DNA of 64,000 nt from Morchella semilibera. Lineage: Eukaryota > Ascomycota > Pezizomycetes > Pezizales > Morchellaceae. Location of the stretch: NCBI GenBank assembly GCA_009192285.1, contig WBVU01000012.1, positions 372,001 to 436,000 of the forward strand, read 5' to 3'. This document shows positions 20,601 through 30,462 of the stretch, one piece after another (position 1 is the stretch's first letter; each line of letters starts with the position of its first letter). The notes under the pieces were generated by a model. That model had not been told where the DNA came from, did no database searches, and worked only from the letters and a program-made list of their open reading frames with translations. A program made the translations under genes and the position numbers.

Positions 20601-21851
20601 GAAGTTAAACCTACTCTTCGCTGGGCCCACGATATTCACGGACATTTCGCTGAGTCTATCACCCTGAAGAAGCTGATCGGAAGATACTATTGGCCGACTA
20701 GGCACCGAGATGCTTCATATTATTGTCGATCGTGTGATTCTTGCCAGAGAGTTGGCCCCCTAAAGCCTTCTCAAGATCTGCTACCGATCTTCCAGCTTCA
20801 ACCTATGGATATGTGGGGCATGGACTTCCTTGGGCCGATCGCACCCGTGTCTCTAAAAGGGAACCGGTATGTGCTAATAGTTGTGGACTACTTTACCCGG
20901 TATCTGTTTGCGAAACCCGTGCCGAAAGCCGATAGTGCCGAAGTAGTGAAATCGTTGATCGAGCTAAGCCGATTCGTAGGATGGCCGAGAGCAATATATC
21001 ACGATAACGGATCACACTTCGTAAGTCAGGAAGTGCAGCAGCTTCTATCGTCATTTGGCGTGAAGCAGTATCCTGCGCCTAAATCACACCCTCAGTCAGT
21101 TGGACTCGCGGAAAGGTACGTTCAGCTAATCGTCGTGGGATTGCGAACCTTAATGGCGACTTCCGAGGAAACACGATTGGTATGGGATCAGGTGCTTCCG
21201 CAGGTAGTCCATGCTATCAACACTAGGATCATTAGGACGCACGGGTATACGCCCAGTCAGCTCCTTTTCGGGTACAATGTACGCAAGACTCGAATTGATG
21301 CCACTCCCCGCGACCAAATAGCGTCCGCGGTCCTCGCAGACACGCTGAAGTTCTCAACACCAGAAGATCTGGAAGCGTGGATCTTCAATCTCCGAGCGTC
21401 AAAACTAGAGGAACTCAGAGACACCGTGCGTGAAAGGCTAGTCCGAAGGTCTCCAGACAAGAAAAAGAGGTTGTGGGAGTCTCCTAAAGAGGGTGACCTA
21501 GTAATGCTACGCCGATTCGAGGTGGATCGTCAGCATGGGCGCAAGTTTGAGGCGAAATGGGAAGGACCATACCGTCTAGACAAAGTATCGTGGCATGGCA
21601 AAACCGGGAGAGTATTCGATCTGAAGACGGGAGCCGAAGCACGCGTGAGAAAGTCGGGTCTTCACGAAAGGGTACACCTAGACGATCTCAAAGTCTACGT
21701 ACCCCGAGAAGAGAGATGGTTAGGGCATGACGGTGATATAAGAGGCGGTCAGGGGACGAAAGAAGTAAGATTCGTCTGCGTCTGTGAGAGACTAGATGAA
21801 GTGGTGGAAGAAAGCGGCGTGATCGGTGAAGACGGCGTGATTTTCATTTAG
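17673..21851 (+). CDS. pol: Retrotransposon Pol: reverse transcriptase, RNase H, integrase
   Basis: The frame is open from the slippery site to TAG 21849-21851 and has no early ATG, so expression as a Gag-Pol fusion by -1 frameshifting is expected. Numbered from 17757, a low-complexity N-terminus with RPDSPSGSGLQ repeats (about residues 175-205) precedes the reverse transcriptase. The RT carries WQADASVGYWGVPLA and the catalytic FFMDDDYG (about 541). RNase H begins at LSTDAS (about 698) and includes YTDHQALLSVL and DGMSRL. Integrase has an HHCC finger (HDIHGHF ... CDSCQ, about 958-993) and the D,D(35)E triad in MDFLGP (1022), YHDNGSHF (1083) and GLAERY (1119). It ends with a GPY/F-like module (KFEAKWEGPYRLDKV). 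No chromodomain was seen. All catalytic residues are present. Confidence 0.92.
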   Translation, partial: SLPLLGRRGSGNGVEYSPGRYRKKDSPCVVETQTRGGKRWGGESPIFDVEINKKKKKKKKSSEREGSRCAAGGCGEGCEELCCCSLFVGGPPPGQISRARIVGTEPGELRDLNGGDEGKEMEETSAGRGGIIEEVEDSPSLILGKSSMTGPVPAVFNANSSPSTGTSIPSPAAADIAAAGIEELEKYGTRYPAPPKEDGSKKESGLQRPDSPSGSGLQRPDSPSGSGLQRPDSLSDTQSAGKSSNLGAGPPKASVSLSRCQMNAGPNSAVEDDSEPPEPIDRQASQIGAEDDSEGVFRDVHGAYYPLISEDDRVYGINTTGYPTDKRPTEFHRCVDKSTEPEVIKKWFSACNITIGEAVALPSDRRAAERLLYTWKDLFGDDLGDLPECRLAKHYIPTYPGSIPHRATNPLYTAEEVEWMKVNLPKMCDSGIITHSNSQWNSKPKFVRRKDNSLRMVHVFCKLNQATIKFNTPMKRIEPILHKLMQEKYRWYWQADASVGYWGVPLAKEHAYKTAFNTPFGQFCYLRMGMGLAGAAHTYARMKDILAGPIPAPNAEPGIAVQDDQSAFEFFMDDDYGAHTTFQTLHDFLHDRYFPRIAWSGLKLNPKKSSFWMKSLKLLGFAGSGEEGLRPSIDKIGAIVDYPTPASVAEVERFLHISTYLKQWIPGRSEHSRILKSSIVCRVDSLGRRQELELVWKETHHRSFEHIKSSIAENVVWGGDPSLQYHLSTDASNHAIGAVLFQLIGHPAGTLATSKLRDAERIIMFISKPFAPAETRYHATEREALAVVRALAEIRWLVLGSPYPIKIYTDHQALLSVLRGDEAKGRLVRWQVQISEFDLEFHHVPGTQNVLADGMSRLRTRKSEWCCESAGVEEVEREREQEERWSEWINDEWYGLIVEYKLTGELPVLTILKRMNKVAPASEPELSKWKRRLKHQSARFILVDENESRTSTVTKNGCSLLYIEKNAETAICVRKDEVKPTLRWAHDIHGHFAESITLKKLIGRYYWPTRHRDASYYCRSCDSCQRVGPLKPSQDLLPIFQLQPMDMWGMDFLGPIAPVSLKGNRYVLIVVDYFTRYLFAKPVPKADSAEVVKSLIELSRFVGWPRAIYHDNGSHFVSQEVQQLLSSFGVKQYPAPKSHPQSVGLAERYVQLIVVGLRTLMATSEETRLVWDQVLPQVVHAINTRIIRTHGYTPSQLLFGYNVRKTRIDATPRDQIASAVLADTLKFSTPEDLEAWIFNLRASKLEELRDTVRERLVRRSPDKKKRLWESPKEGDLVMLRRFEVDRQHGRKFEAKWEGPYRLDKVSWHGKTGRVFDLKTGAEARVRKSGLHERVHLDDLKVYVPREERWLGHDGDIRGGQGTKEVRFVCVCERLDEVVEESGVIGEDGVIFI
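18284..18380 (+). repeat. 33-bp coding tandem repeat in the Pol N-terminus
   Basis: Nearly three copies of a unit coding GLQRPDSPSGS occur. They differ by a few silent or single-residue changes. Polyproteins often tolerate such linkers. Confidence 0.8.
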
Positions 21852-22294
21852 TTGGCGGTGAAATTGGCGGTGAAGAAGAGCATCAATCGATGGGAGACCC
21901 TATTTCTATCCTTTCCCCTTTTTTTTTTCATTTATTAGTTAACGGCACAAAGCAAGCGGTGAAGCGGTGATGATTTTCCTACGTACTAGCTAGCAAGCGG
22001 TGAAGCGGTGATGATTTTCCTACGTATCATCTAGCAAGCGGTAAAGCGCAAATCGGGGGTGTAAAGGCGAGATTCCGTATGTTTGGTGGGAGTTGGCGGT
22101 GTTTCTTATTTCCTATCTCTTAGATAGCAGAAGGCGGTCTGCGGTGATGACGTTAATGATGCGGAGATGCGGTGATGATAAGATAAGGCGGAGATCGAGA
22201 AGGCGGCAAGTACAAAAGGCGGCGATGACGTATGCTTTTAAGCATAGGGGTATTAGCTAGAAAAGTGGAGGATTTGGAGCTAGTTTGATGAACT
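21852..22294 (+). repeat. Non-coding 3' tail with (A)GCGGTGA-rich tandem repeats
   Basis: Between pol and the PPT the sequence is dominated by GGCGGTGAA, AGCGGTGATG and GCGGTGATGA words. A 41-bp unit beginning AGCAAGCGGTGAAGCGG is repeated at 21951, 21992 and (degenerate) 22033. No ORF of note is present. Confidence 0.8.
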
Positions 22295-22310
22295 AAAGAG
22301 AGAGAGGGGG
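22295..22310 (+). other. Polypurine tract
   Basis: AAAGAGAGAGAGGGGG lies 4 bp before the 3' LTR, in the position of the plus-strand primer of reverse transcription. Confidence 0.85.
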
Positions 22311-22314
22311 TTGT

Positions 22315-22633
22315 TGTGGGGCGAAGATTAGGCAACCAGCGTGTAAGCGAGGGCTGAGAGCGCGGCTAGAGATTAGCGCGCCTTGGCGCCTTGGCGATGT
22401 TTTGTCACGTGGCGCGTTTGATAGTTCACTGCTTTGTTTCTTTTTTGCTCTCTCTTCATCATCATCAATAATCATCAGTTTCACGTTTCATCGGCTCGAT
22501 CATAGTTTCGAGCATATGAGCACTGTGAATAGGTGAACCAATCAAATAAATCAAAATCATCGTCACTAAAGCCTCTATCTAATCTAAACCTCTTTCTCTA
22601 CCCAAAACCCTCAACCTCGTGTCCGCAGCTACA
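22315..22633 (+). repeat. 3' LTR (319 bp), identical to the 5' LTR by eye
   Basis: It shows the same TGTGGGGCG start and GCAGCTACA end as the copy at 14241. It is followed by ACGT, matching the 4 bp before the 5' LTR. Confidence 0.95.
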
Positions 22634-22637
22634 ACGT

Positions 22638-23449
22638 CCGAGATTCGAGATAAATGTTTATTCATTTTTGCTCCCTTACCTCCCAAAAGTGCAAATCTTG
22701 GTTCCAAAGATGCAGGGAAACGATCTGGCTGAGCATCCTCGGAGTGAGTGGTCGGCTTGGCGCGCCCGGATTCCAGTTCGGCTCTCCTGCCGACTATCCG
22801 GAGGAGGAATCGAGCACCAATTGCAAGATTGGATCTATTACACTACTATTATCTTCTATGCTGTGTCTGGGTTCCTTCTCCCATCATCACCGCATATCCC
22901 ACGCTTCACAAAACACAAGCCAGCTTGTAATACTGCATGATGTAGCAGCTAGCTTCTGGGCTGGGCAAACAGTCAGATCCCTCTGCCTCTTGAATAGACA
23001 GGAACAAATAGTCCAACATTCCACAACACCAGAAACATTACGAGACACCTATCCAATTGAGCGATTGCAGCACAATAACGAATATGGCACTACATAAAGA
23101 GTGCCTCTTTATCTGAATCTTTAAGGCCTTTACATTTCTCGTGCGACATTTAGAGCCCAAATGCTATTAGCAGCTCAACCTCGGTGGTCCAAGAAATACC
23201 ACAAAAAAAAGATTTAAACACTGGAAATATCGCACACATTCTCAGTAGGACTCTTCTCAATTCCTATTAAAAGTTTCTACTATCTTACCTGTATCTGGAC
23301 CCGGCAAGGATATCGCTTGGCATCAATCCCTCACTCTGATTATCGAGATAATCATCAGTCTCATCCCAAAACCTCTATTCACATTCACATTTACACTCAC
23401 CACCACCACCACCACCACCAATCTATCAATTGAACCACCAAATCCCACT
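22638..23449. other. ATP10 upstream region
   Basis: No gene is visible. A CAC-repeat tract (23398-23419) sits about 30 bp before the ATP10 ATG in the presumed leader. The segment was adjacent to the CoA ligase promoter before the retrotransposon inserted. Confidence 0.6.
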
Positions 23450-24432
23450 ATGGCCTCCCCCCTCCGGCAACTGGCCATGATGCGCCATCTTACCCGCACC
23501 CTCAACCCCACCGTCCAACGCCGCACCGCCCGCGCCGTCGACATCCGCCACATCACCACCCGCCCCTCCCCCGCCATCCTCGAAAAGTACCGCGCCAAGC
23601 TCGACGCCAAGCTCAAAGCCGAGGGCGTCTCCACCTTCGACGAGCTCAAGACCGCCTACAAAGACAAGATCGAAGCCGTGCGCAAAGAGGCCGCCATCGA
23701 GCCCCCGCGCGCATCACCCGCGGTCGAGGCGGGACTCGCGCAGCCGCCGCCGCCGGTGCCAACGCCCGTGGCCGAGGCCGCAAGGAGAGCCAGCGCAGTG
23801 CCAGGGATCAAGTCGCTGGGTAGCTATGTGGATGTCGAGAAGCTAAGGGCGCTGCCCGGGCCGAAGGAGATTGAGTTTATCTGGAGGGCGCGGTTCGTCG
23901 CGGATGGGAACAGCCTGTGCGCGGCGATCCCGCAGGAGAAGTATGCAAAGATGGAAGCGGACGCTAAGAAGCACCCTATGGTAACCCCCTCCTCTTCTTC
24001 CCCCCTTTAACCCCCCCATCTTCACTAACCCACCATATCCAGTTCATCCTCCCCCTCCCGCGCGAAGGCCAAGGCATCGAAATGCACTTCCTCCAATGGT
24101 CCTTCCCCTCCTCCACCTCCTCGACCATGATCTTCACCTCCCTCGAGCAATACCGTCTCCACGGCGAGTTCGCCGTCCCGCACACCACCCTGACGCACCA
24201 CCTGGAGCTCGCGCACGAGAAGGGCGTCGTCCTCGCGCAGGGCACCGTCAACAGGGACGCCGGCGTCAGCGCGGACGAGGCCCGGCTGCTGCTGATATCG
24301 CTGCAGAAGTTCTACGGCGCGGGGGAGGACGAGGCGGGCAGGAGGCGCAGGGCCCTGCTGGACATGTTTAGCAGGGGTGATCGGGGCTTTAGGATCGAGG
24401 ATCTGGTGGCGGAGGTGGAGAGGATCGATTGA
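23450..24432 (+). CDS. atp10: Mitochondrial ATPase assembly factor Atp10
   Basis: CDS is join(23450-23980, 24043-24432), 306 residues. Atp10 is a chaperone of the inner mitochondrial membrane that helps insert subunit 6 (Atp6) into the Fo sector of ATP synthase. The N-terminus is Arg/Ser/Thr-rich and acid-free (MASPLRQLAMMRHLTRTLNP), as expected for a matrix presequence. Conserved Atp10 features are the KEIEFIWRARF segment and the C-terminal FILPLPREGQGIEMHFLQW with SLEQYRLHGEFAVPHTTLTH. The single intron (GTAACC...CCAG) falls in phase 0 after HPM. The coding sequence is markedly GC-rich compared with its surroundings. It is convergent with NOP13 downstream. Confidence 0.9.
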
Positions 24433-25289
24433 TTGGATAATAGAGGGAAAAATATAGATTTGTATTTATTTAGAACGGAGCGTGGATTGTTTTTCTTGTA
24501 TTATATGGGGCAATTTTGGGGAGTGAATGGAGCGGAATGGAATAGAATAAGCCTCTCTCTCTCCAAACAATCAGATCTTGCATATAAGGCACCTCATCTT
24601 GTCTCAGCACCACAACAATATCCCGCCCCCAAATCATTGACCCTCCCTCCCGCGCCCACCCCACCCCACACACAAACTCCGACCCCCCATCCCAGCCACG
24701 CTTGCCGGGTATCCGCCCCCAGCCTCGGTCCCGGCCTGATTAGTGATTCCATCCACCACCCGGGGTGCACCTGTATACATACATGTACATACATACATAC
24801 ATACATACATAGCCCCCCTGAAAAGGTGCCCGCTGCAACACACACGCTCTTGTCACCGATGGGGGGGTCCTACCTACTCTAGGGGGCGGCGCCGCGTCAC
24901 AGCACGGGGCGTCTGGGTTGGGTTGGATGTGTTCATGGGATATCACTCGGTGCGTCAACCGCTGGGTATCCGGTCCCGGGGTCTATGATACTGATGGGTG
25001 GTCTGGTTGGCTCGTGTCGTGGGGAATCCGCGAAGCTGGGGGGGATAGCGTAAATAGATGTAGATAGCATAGTTGGACCACCGGGCCGGGCCAGGGTGGA
25101 TAGGTGCATATGAGGATGGCTCGCAAGTTCACAAACACACACTACAGAGAACCCTACGGACAGCAAACTACTAGTAAATACCTCTCACATGCTACAAGAA
25201 AAACTCCTCTAATTACCTGCAAGTATAACCATAAGTACAGAAAAAAACCACAAACTTTTGTTGCGCATCACCGGAAATCACTCGGCTGG
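24433..25289. other. Convergent intergenic region ATP10/NOP13
   Basis: No gene is visible. A TACA microsatellite with a TACATGTA core lies at about 24775-24811, followed by a CCCCCC/GGGGGG-containing stretch. ATCACTCG words occur near 24944 and 25273, the second about 15 bp before the NOP13 stop. Confidence 0.6.
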
Positions 25290-26783
25290 CTAGTCAAACT
25301 TCATCTTAGTCCCCTTGCTCTCGGTGATGGCGCCAGTCCTCCTAACGTCATTACTGTAGACCGCGCCCGGGTTGGTATCTCTCTTATCCTGCCTCTGCCT
25401 CTTCTCCTCCCACGCCCTCTCCGCCCAGTCATCCTCCGTCTTCTGCTGCCTCCTCTTCCTCGGCCTGAACTCCTCGGCCTCGACCCGCTCCGCCTTCTCG
25501 CCTTCGGGCCTATCCTTCCCGAAGCGCTTCTTATACCTCACGCTCGAGTCCTCGCCATACTCCATCTTGATCTGCCTAGTCCCCAAGAACCTCCTCTTCT
25601 TCTGCCGCTTCGCCAGCTCCTCCTCCTCCTTCCCCTCCAGCTCATCCTTGGCCTTCTCCTCCTCCAGCGACAACCCCAGCATCGCGCGCTTCACCGAGTC
25701 GACATCCTCAAAGTCGACGAACCCGAACCCCTTACACTTGCCCGTGTCCTCGAACGTCGCCAACCGGATCTTTGCGATTGGCCCCGCAAACTCAAAGTGG
25801 CTCTTCAGGTCCTCCTCCGTCGTTGCAAAGTCCAGGTTCCCCACAAACAAGATCTTGCTCGGCGGCTTACTTTCCAGGTTCGGGCCGAGTCTTGGGCCAC
25901 CGTTAGCAGGTGTGCTGCCGCTATTGCGGTTCGAAAAGTCCTTGGAGTTCTTGATGAGGACCCTGCGGCCGAGGAAGGGCGTCTCGGTGAGCGTGAGCGC
26001 ATAGTCGAGCGCCTTCTCGTTCGCAAAGTCGATGTAGGCAAAGCCCTTGTTGCGCTTGGTGCGCGGGTCCGTCGGCAGGTTGATGCGCGTCACCTCGATG
26101 CGCTGGATTGTGGACGGCGGGAGGGTCAGGAACTCTTCGAGCTGCGGGCGGGTCGTGGAGAAGCCGAGGTTGCCGATCCAGATGCCCCATTTTGAGCGGG
26201 CCTGCGAGGAGTGCTCGGGGAATTCTTCAGCGGGCTTGGATGCGGCGGCAGCGGCGGCGTCAGTACTAGTGGTGGTGGTGGTGGTGGTACCGGCGGCAGC
26301 GACGGGAGAGGGTTTAATGAGCTTTGAGGCGAGTTCGGGGTGCTTTTTGAGTTTTCGGAGGGCCTTCTTGGAGGGGGGTTCCGGGAGGGTGACGTCGATC
26401 TCGATCTCGGAGGTTTCGGTATCGCGCTTCCGCTTTTTGGAGGCGTTGGGAGAGTCTTCGGGGACGGCGGGGGTCTCTGGGGTGGTATCGGCCCCGGCTT
26501 CGGCCTCGACTTCGTTTTCGGCCTCAGATTTTGGCTTTTCCTTCTTTTCCTTGTTCTTTTTCTCCTTTTTCTCCTTTTTCTCCTTTTTCTCCCTTTTCTC
26601 CTTTTTCTCTGTCTTTACCTCCTTCTCGTTTTGCTCCGCAGGTTTATACTCCCCAGACTCGTCATTGGCATCTGCATCTTCAGCAGCGGCCTCTTCTGCA
26701 GCCTTCTTCTTCGCCTTCTCCTCACGGAGCTTATCCTTCTTCTCGTTTCCGCGGCCCGGGGCCCTCATCTTTGTACGCGACAT
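25290..26783 (-). CDS. nop13: Nucleolar RNA-binding protein Nop13, two RRMs
   Basis: Intronless, 497 residues. The N-terminal 180 residues are highly charged (KEKREKKEKKEKKEKK-type tracts) with acidic/Ala stretches, typical of nucleolar proteins. RRM1 (about 197-285) opens with WGIWIGNLGFSTTRPQLEEF and carries KGFAYIDF as RNP1. RRM2 (about 318-400) has KILFVGNLDFATTEEDLKSH and GFGFVDF. The basic C-terminus includes RPRKRRQQKTEDDWAERAWE followed by EKRQRQDKRDTNPGAV, the ending shared by Nop13 homologues. Yeast Nop13 is associated with pre-60S/90S particles. The first ATG gives MSRTKMRAPGRGN. A Thr run coded by a GTGGTG (minus-strand ACC) microsatellite lies at 26266-26288. Antisense ORFs in this GC-rich gene are shadows. 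Confidence 0.9.
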   Translation of the reverse strand: MSRTKMRAPGRGNEKKDKLREEKAKKKAAEEAAAEDADANDESGEYKPAEQNEKEVKTEKKEKREKKEKKEKKEKKNKEKKEKPKSEAENEVEAEAGADTTPETPAVPEDSPNASKKRKRDTETSEIEIDVTLPEPPSKKALRKLKKHPELASKLIKPSPVAAAGTTTTTTTSTDAAAAAASKPAEEFPEHSSQARSKWGIWIGNLGFSTTRPQLEEFLTLPPSTIQRIEVTRINLPTDPRTKRNKGFAYIDFANEKALDYALTLTETPFLGRRVLIKNSKDFSNRNSGSTPANGGPRLGPNLESKPPSKILFVGNLDFATTEEDLKSHFEFAGPIAKIRLATFEDTGKCKGFGFVDFEDVDSVKRAMLGLSLEEEKAKDELEGKEEEELAKRQKKRRFLGTRQIKMEYGEDSSVRYKKRFGKDRPEGEKAERVEAEEFRPRKRRQQKTEDDWAERAWEEKRQRQDKRDTNPGAVYSNDVRRTGAITESKGTKMKFD

Positions 26784-27236
26784 CTTATCCTGCTGCCGAG
26801 TGATTTTGTGGGGTGTGGTGGTGGTTTTGGCCGAGGGCTCGAGAAATATTATTTTTTTTCTTCTTCGTGAAATCTTGGCAAGTTGTGTGAGTGCACGGGC
26901 ACAGACAGGTCACTCAGTGGGAAATGCATGAAGAAGTTGTTTTTCACGCATGGATTGGTTGTTTGAGCTGTCAAGAGTGCAATTGAGCTGTTTTCAATAG
27001 AGACTGTGTATGGGCGAGAGTAGCACTTTTTTTTTGGGGGGGGGTCTTTCGAACAGGCGAAACCTCCCAGGTGGCCTCCCCGGGTTTTTATCCAGGCCCA
27101 GGGTTCGGTTTGGAACCTTTTACAGCTGCTACATACTCTGCTTTGCAACCACCGAGCAGCTTCACTTCTTCATTCTCCAGCCTCTATCGCCCACTCTCTA
27201 TTCTACTCTACCGTACCAAACTACCAACTCCTCAAA
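26784..27236. promoter_or_regulatory. Divergent promoter region NOP13/Asterix (453 bp)
   Basis: It contains an ATCACTCG word 6-13 bp upstream of the NOP13 ATG, a T/A-rich tract at 26847-26866 and a T8G8 run at about 27029-27043. No other gene is visible. Confidence 0.5.
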
Positions 27237-27787
27237 ATGTCGAAAGCCCAGAAAGACCAGCGCCGTGCGGACCTCAGTACGCCTCTCTCTCTCCATGCCA
27301 CTACCACTGTACTACATGTAGATACTAATAATCCGCCCAGTAATCCCCTACGTCCCCACCGAGCCCAAAGCCGAAGAAAACGACATCGCCAGTACTTCCC
27401 CCCCTCTTCTCCCTCCACAGACACACAGAGACTAAAACCACACACTATCCAGGCACAATCGGCTCCACCCTCCCCATGGCCGCAATGTTCACGCGCAACA
27501 AGATGATCGGCTGGACGGCCGTCGTGTTCGCCGTCCAGGGCTGGCTCAGCGAGACGCCCGGCCAGGTCGCCAGCGGGAAGCAGCCCGCTTACTTCAGTGT
27601 CGGTATGAGTGTTATGGCGTTGGCAATGGTATGTCGTTCCTCTTTTTGAATCTGGCGGGAGGAGGGTGATGAGTGACTGACTGATTGGTGTGCCGTGACC
27701 GGACAGAGTTATCTCCCGCTCTTTATCCCGAGCATGAATAAGGCCGCGTCGAGTACTGCGCCGGCGCCGCCAGCGCCGGGTGTGTAG
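27237..27787 (+). CDS. PAT-complex subunit Asterix (WDR83OS / UPF0139 family)
   Basis: CDS is join(27237-27276, 27341-27391, 27453-27628, 27707-27787), 115 residues; all four junctions are GT-AG and in frame. Asterix is a small ER membrane protein that, with CCDC47 in animals, protects unfinished multi-spanning proteins during insertion. It begins MSKAQKDQRRADLI, continues IPYVPTEPKAEENDIAS and MFTRNKMIGWTAVVFAVQGW, then YFSVGMSVMALAMSYLPLFI, giving two or three hydrophobic helices. It ends with a short Ala/Pro tail. Length and order of segments match the eukaryotic family. Family assignment is from recognition of the conserved core. Confidence 0.85.
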
Positions 27788-29119
27788 AGGCTGCGAGGGG
27801 TGTGGATACTAGAGAGGCTATAGGTAGATAGGTTATATGCCAATTGACGTAACTTTTAATACGTGGCTTGTAGTGTGCGGACGTGAATACCAAGTTTGCT
27901 TAACAGATAGTCCAGTCCCAGTGAAATGCATGCAGCGCAGTAGTATTCAATCATATACCCACCACATTCCAACTTGAACAATCATAAACATCCAAAGACA
28001 AAATAAAGTAGAGGGTGCAGTATCAATGTCTCACCGCACTACCAAATTGGGCCTATCAGTATCTCCCGTATTAAAGGGGCGCCATATAAGCTCGAAGGGG
28101 CCTAGTGCGGCTAGCTGGAGAGCTGTAATAGTAGAGTCAAGTAAGACCGGATGTATGCGTAGTAAGTAAGCATCTCTACAGTTGTTTGCGGGGGGGGGGG
28201 GGGATGGCATAGGAACCAAAGACTTGTTTACTACATACCTAAAGTGCTTTGGGTGGGGTGTTTATTCAGCTGGAGGGGAACTCGATCAATACATGTATAT
28301 AGATTGACTGGGCTTTGTGTGTGGCACTAGGGCCAGACTAACGCCAAGTTTAATAATTAAGGCCCACTCAACCCAACGTCTGGTTCGAGACAAGGTGCTT
28401 CCGTCACTACAGTGTTATCTTGGAATAATAGGGAACAGTTGTGGTAATTATGGGGCTTTCTATCAACCGGTGGCATATCGATCAATAATATAAGCAGATA
28501 TGCAGGGCTGGTCTCAGTTACAGAATTATTTAAAGAACGAAATTGTAAACATGATAATTATTAGGCCTCTGCGGGTAGCTAAAATGCAGGTACTGGGCAG
28601 AGCTCAGCTAGTTGTCTATAGGGTAAGCATAGCTACAAAAGCCCCTGTTTCCGGGTTGGAACGCTGATTAGTTAGTGCTGTTTGGTCAGTCATGGGATAT
28701 CAATCGCAACACTCTCAGTACCGGTTAGGAACCTTGTGAAATTAGGTGGATTGATTATTCTGGGCATGTCGACAAGAACCCAGCTGTAGTAGCGAACCTC
28801 TAAGTGCCCTCCGCACATGCCCAACCAAAATCCCCATTCTTCCCTGGATAAAAAAAAAAGAACTCCGATTAAACACTGGCAAGGAGAAAAAAAAAACCAA
28901 AAAACCACAAACACAAAGACACGGCTGCATGCAACAACACAAAATCCCAGACCCGGCCCAGCGAAGGAATACCCCAAACTTTTTTTGCGGTTGTGATTGC
29001 AGGATTTTGGTTTATTTGGTAAATTTTTTTTTTTTTACACAATCCCCCAAACCCGAAACCACGAAAAAAAAAAAAAAGGCAAGAAAGGAAATGGCCCCCG
29101 TTTTTATTCTGTTGTGCGT
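27788..29119. other. Gene-free spacer Asterix/RPL37
   Basis: No conserved coding region is visible. A 14-15-base G run lies at about 28189-28203 and a TACATGTA near 28291. T- and A-rich tracts (28850-29080) lie downstream of the RPL37 stop and are likely its 3' UTR. Confidence 0.6.
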
Positions 29120-29810
29120 TTATTCGGCGGTGGCGGCGGCGGTGGCGGTGCTGGCGACGGGGCCACGAGCGCCCTTGGGAGCGCCCTGCTGGAAGCCGTT
29201 GCTGAATTTCCTGTTGACGGTCTTGAGGTACCTCATGCGGCCGGTACCGGTGGTCTTTCTCCTCTTGGCCTTCTCGGACCAGTTGTCTATTTTTTCTACT
29301 CGTTAGCTCTTCTACCATTTCCCTCATGATTGCTGGCTTCTTCTTGGCGGTGGTCGAGGCGACGTACACTTCCTGGTCTTAGCAGCGGGGTAAGCACAGC
29401 TAGAGCAAGTGTGCTTCTGGATGTGGAAAGAGCGGCGGCCGCAGCGACGGCACAAGGTGTGCGACTTGTTCTATAGTTTCCCAATATCTCGTCAATACTT
29501 CCATCTTCTTCCATTTCCTCCAGCTTCCACCTCCACTTCCACTCCCATGCTCTCTGTTATGCCCTGCTATCTCTGCTGATGCAGCCGAAGCTTGCTCGGA
29601 CCGTAGAGGGTGGAGGGGGAGGAGAGATTCGGGGGGGGGGGGAGGGGTTGAACTAACGTGGCGCTTTCCGAACGAGCTGTAAACGATATCCAATTAGCCC
29701 TCAATTACTCTTTTTCTCCAAGATCAAAATTCCGCCAGCAGTTCGGGCCGAAGAAATTGGGGGTCGGAGATGGAGGGAGTGGGAAAAACTCACGAAGTTC
29801 CTTTCGTCAT
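29120..29810 (-). CDS. rpl37: 60S ribosomal protein L37 (eL37)
   Basis: CDS is complement(join(29120-29286, 29368-29470, 29658-29676, 29794-29810)), 101 residues. The first two coding exons are only 17 and 19 nt (MTKGTS and SFGKRH), as in many fungal ribosomal protein genes. The zinc ribbon has its four cysteines in LCRRCGRR and [10 protein letters not shown]. The basic core is [20 protein letters not shown], then [12 protein letters not shown] and [11 protein letters not shown]. The protein ends in an Ala/Thr tail ([10 protein letters not shown]) about ten residues longer than the usual 88-92-residue family length. All donors are standard (GTGAGT, GTTAGT, GTACGT). Confidence 0.95.
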
Positions 29811-30402
29811 TGTCGGATAATTTTCGGGGGGATTTGATGGGGATTTTCGTGAAGGATTGCTGCGTAGTCAGTTGGCGTGTCGGTAAATTCTGTCTATATC
29901 GCGAATTGTGAAAGTGTGGTGTTGTTGGGATTTCCGATGTGTGGTTTTTCTGGGTAAAGCTAAGCCTATTGGGGGAGAAGCAGTCGCCTGTTACAGTGTG
30001 TGGGGGGGGAGAGGGAGGGGACGAGACGAGAGGGTTTTGACCCTAGCACTGCAGTGGTTGTGTGAGGCTAGTGAGTTTTGTGGCTGCCTGGAAGAGTCTG
30101 TTGTGGCTTCAATTATAGTGTGGCTGGGCTGTGTGGCAGCCAACCAGCCACACAGAAACGTCAAGGAATGTGCATGTTAGAAGTTGGATCAAGGGCGCGC
30201 GGGTGGCTTGGCGTGTCGTGAGAGAACAATCAATACTAACAACAGACGGGAGAGAAGAGGAAACGCAGGACGACATCGCCCATGACCTAAAACCTCACCT
30301 CACCACCTCCCTTCTCTCTCTGTTCATCTCACCATCCTATCCCCTGTTTTCTAACTTCATCTTCCCCCCCCCTCCATCACTTTGTAAACACCATCCCTTT
30401 CT

Positions 30403-30462
<60 letters not shown>

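Larger units (their letters stand above)
14241..22633 (+). mobile_element. Complete Ty3/gypsy-type LTR retrotransposon, young and apparently intact
   Basis: The element spans 8393 bp: 5' LTR, PBS, gag-pro ORF, -1 frameshift junction, pol ORF, 3' repeat-rich tail, PPT and 3' LTR. The domain order PR-RT-RNaseH-IN is that of Ty3/gypsy (Metaviridae). It is flanked by ACGT on both sides (14237-14240 and 22634-22637; with the adjacent A it can be read as AACGT), a normal 4-5 bp target duplication. By eye the two LTRs are identical over 319 bp and neither large ORF contains a stop. This fits a very recent insertion that may still be mobile. It lies between the CoA ligase and ATP10, which would otherwise share a divergent intergenic region of about 1.7 kb. 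Confidence 0.95.

Noticed and set aside
21951-22045. CRISPR-like direct repeats
   Set aside because: The 41-bp units are contiguous tandem copies within the retrotransposon tail, with no spacers, in a eukaryotic genome.
25104-26931. Long plus-strand ORFs (up to 363 aa) opposite NOP13
   Set aside because: They are antisense shadows of a GC-rich, charged coding sequence. The minus strand has two clear RRMs and these ORFs have no domain.
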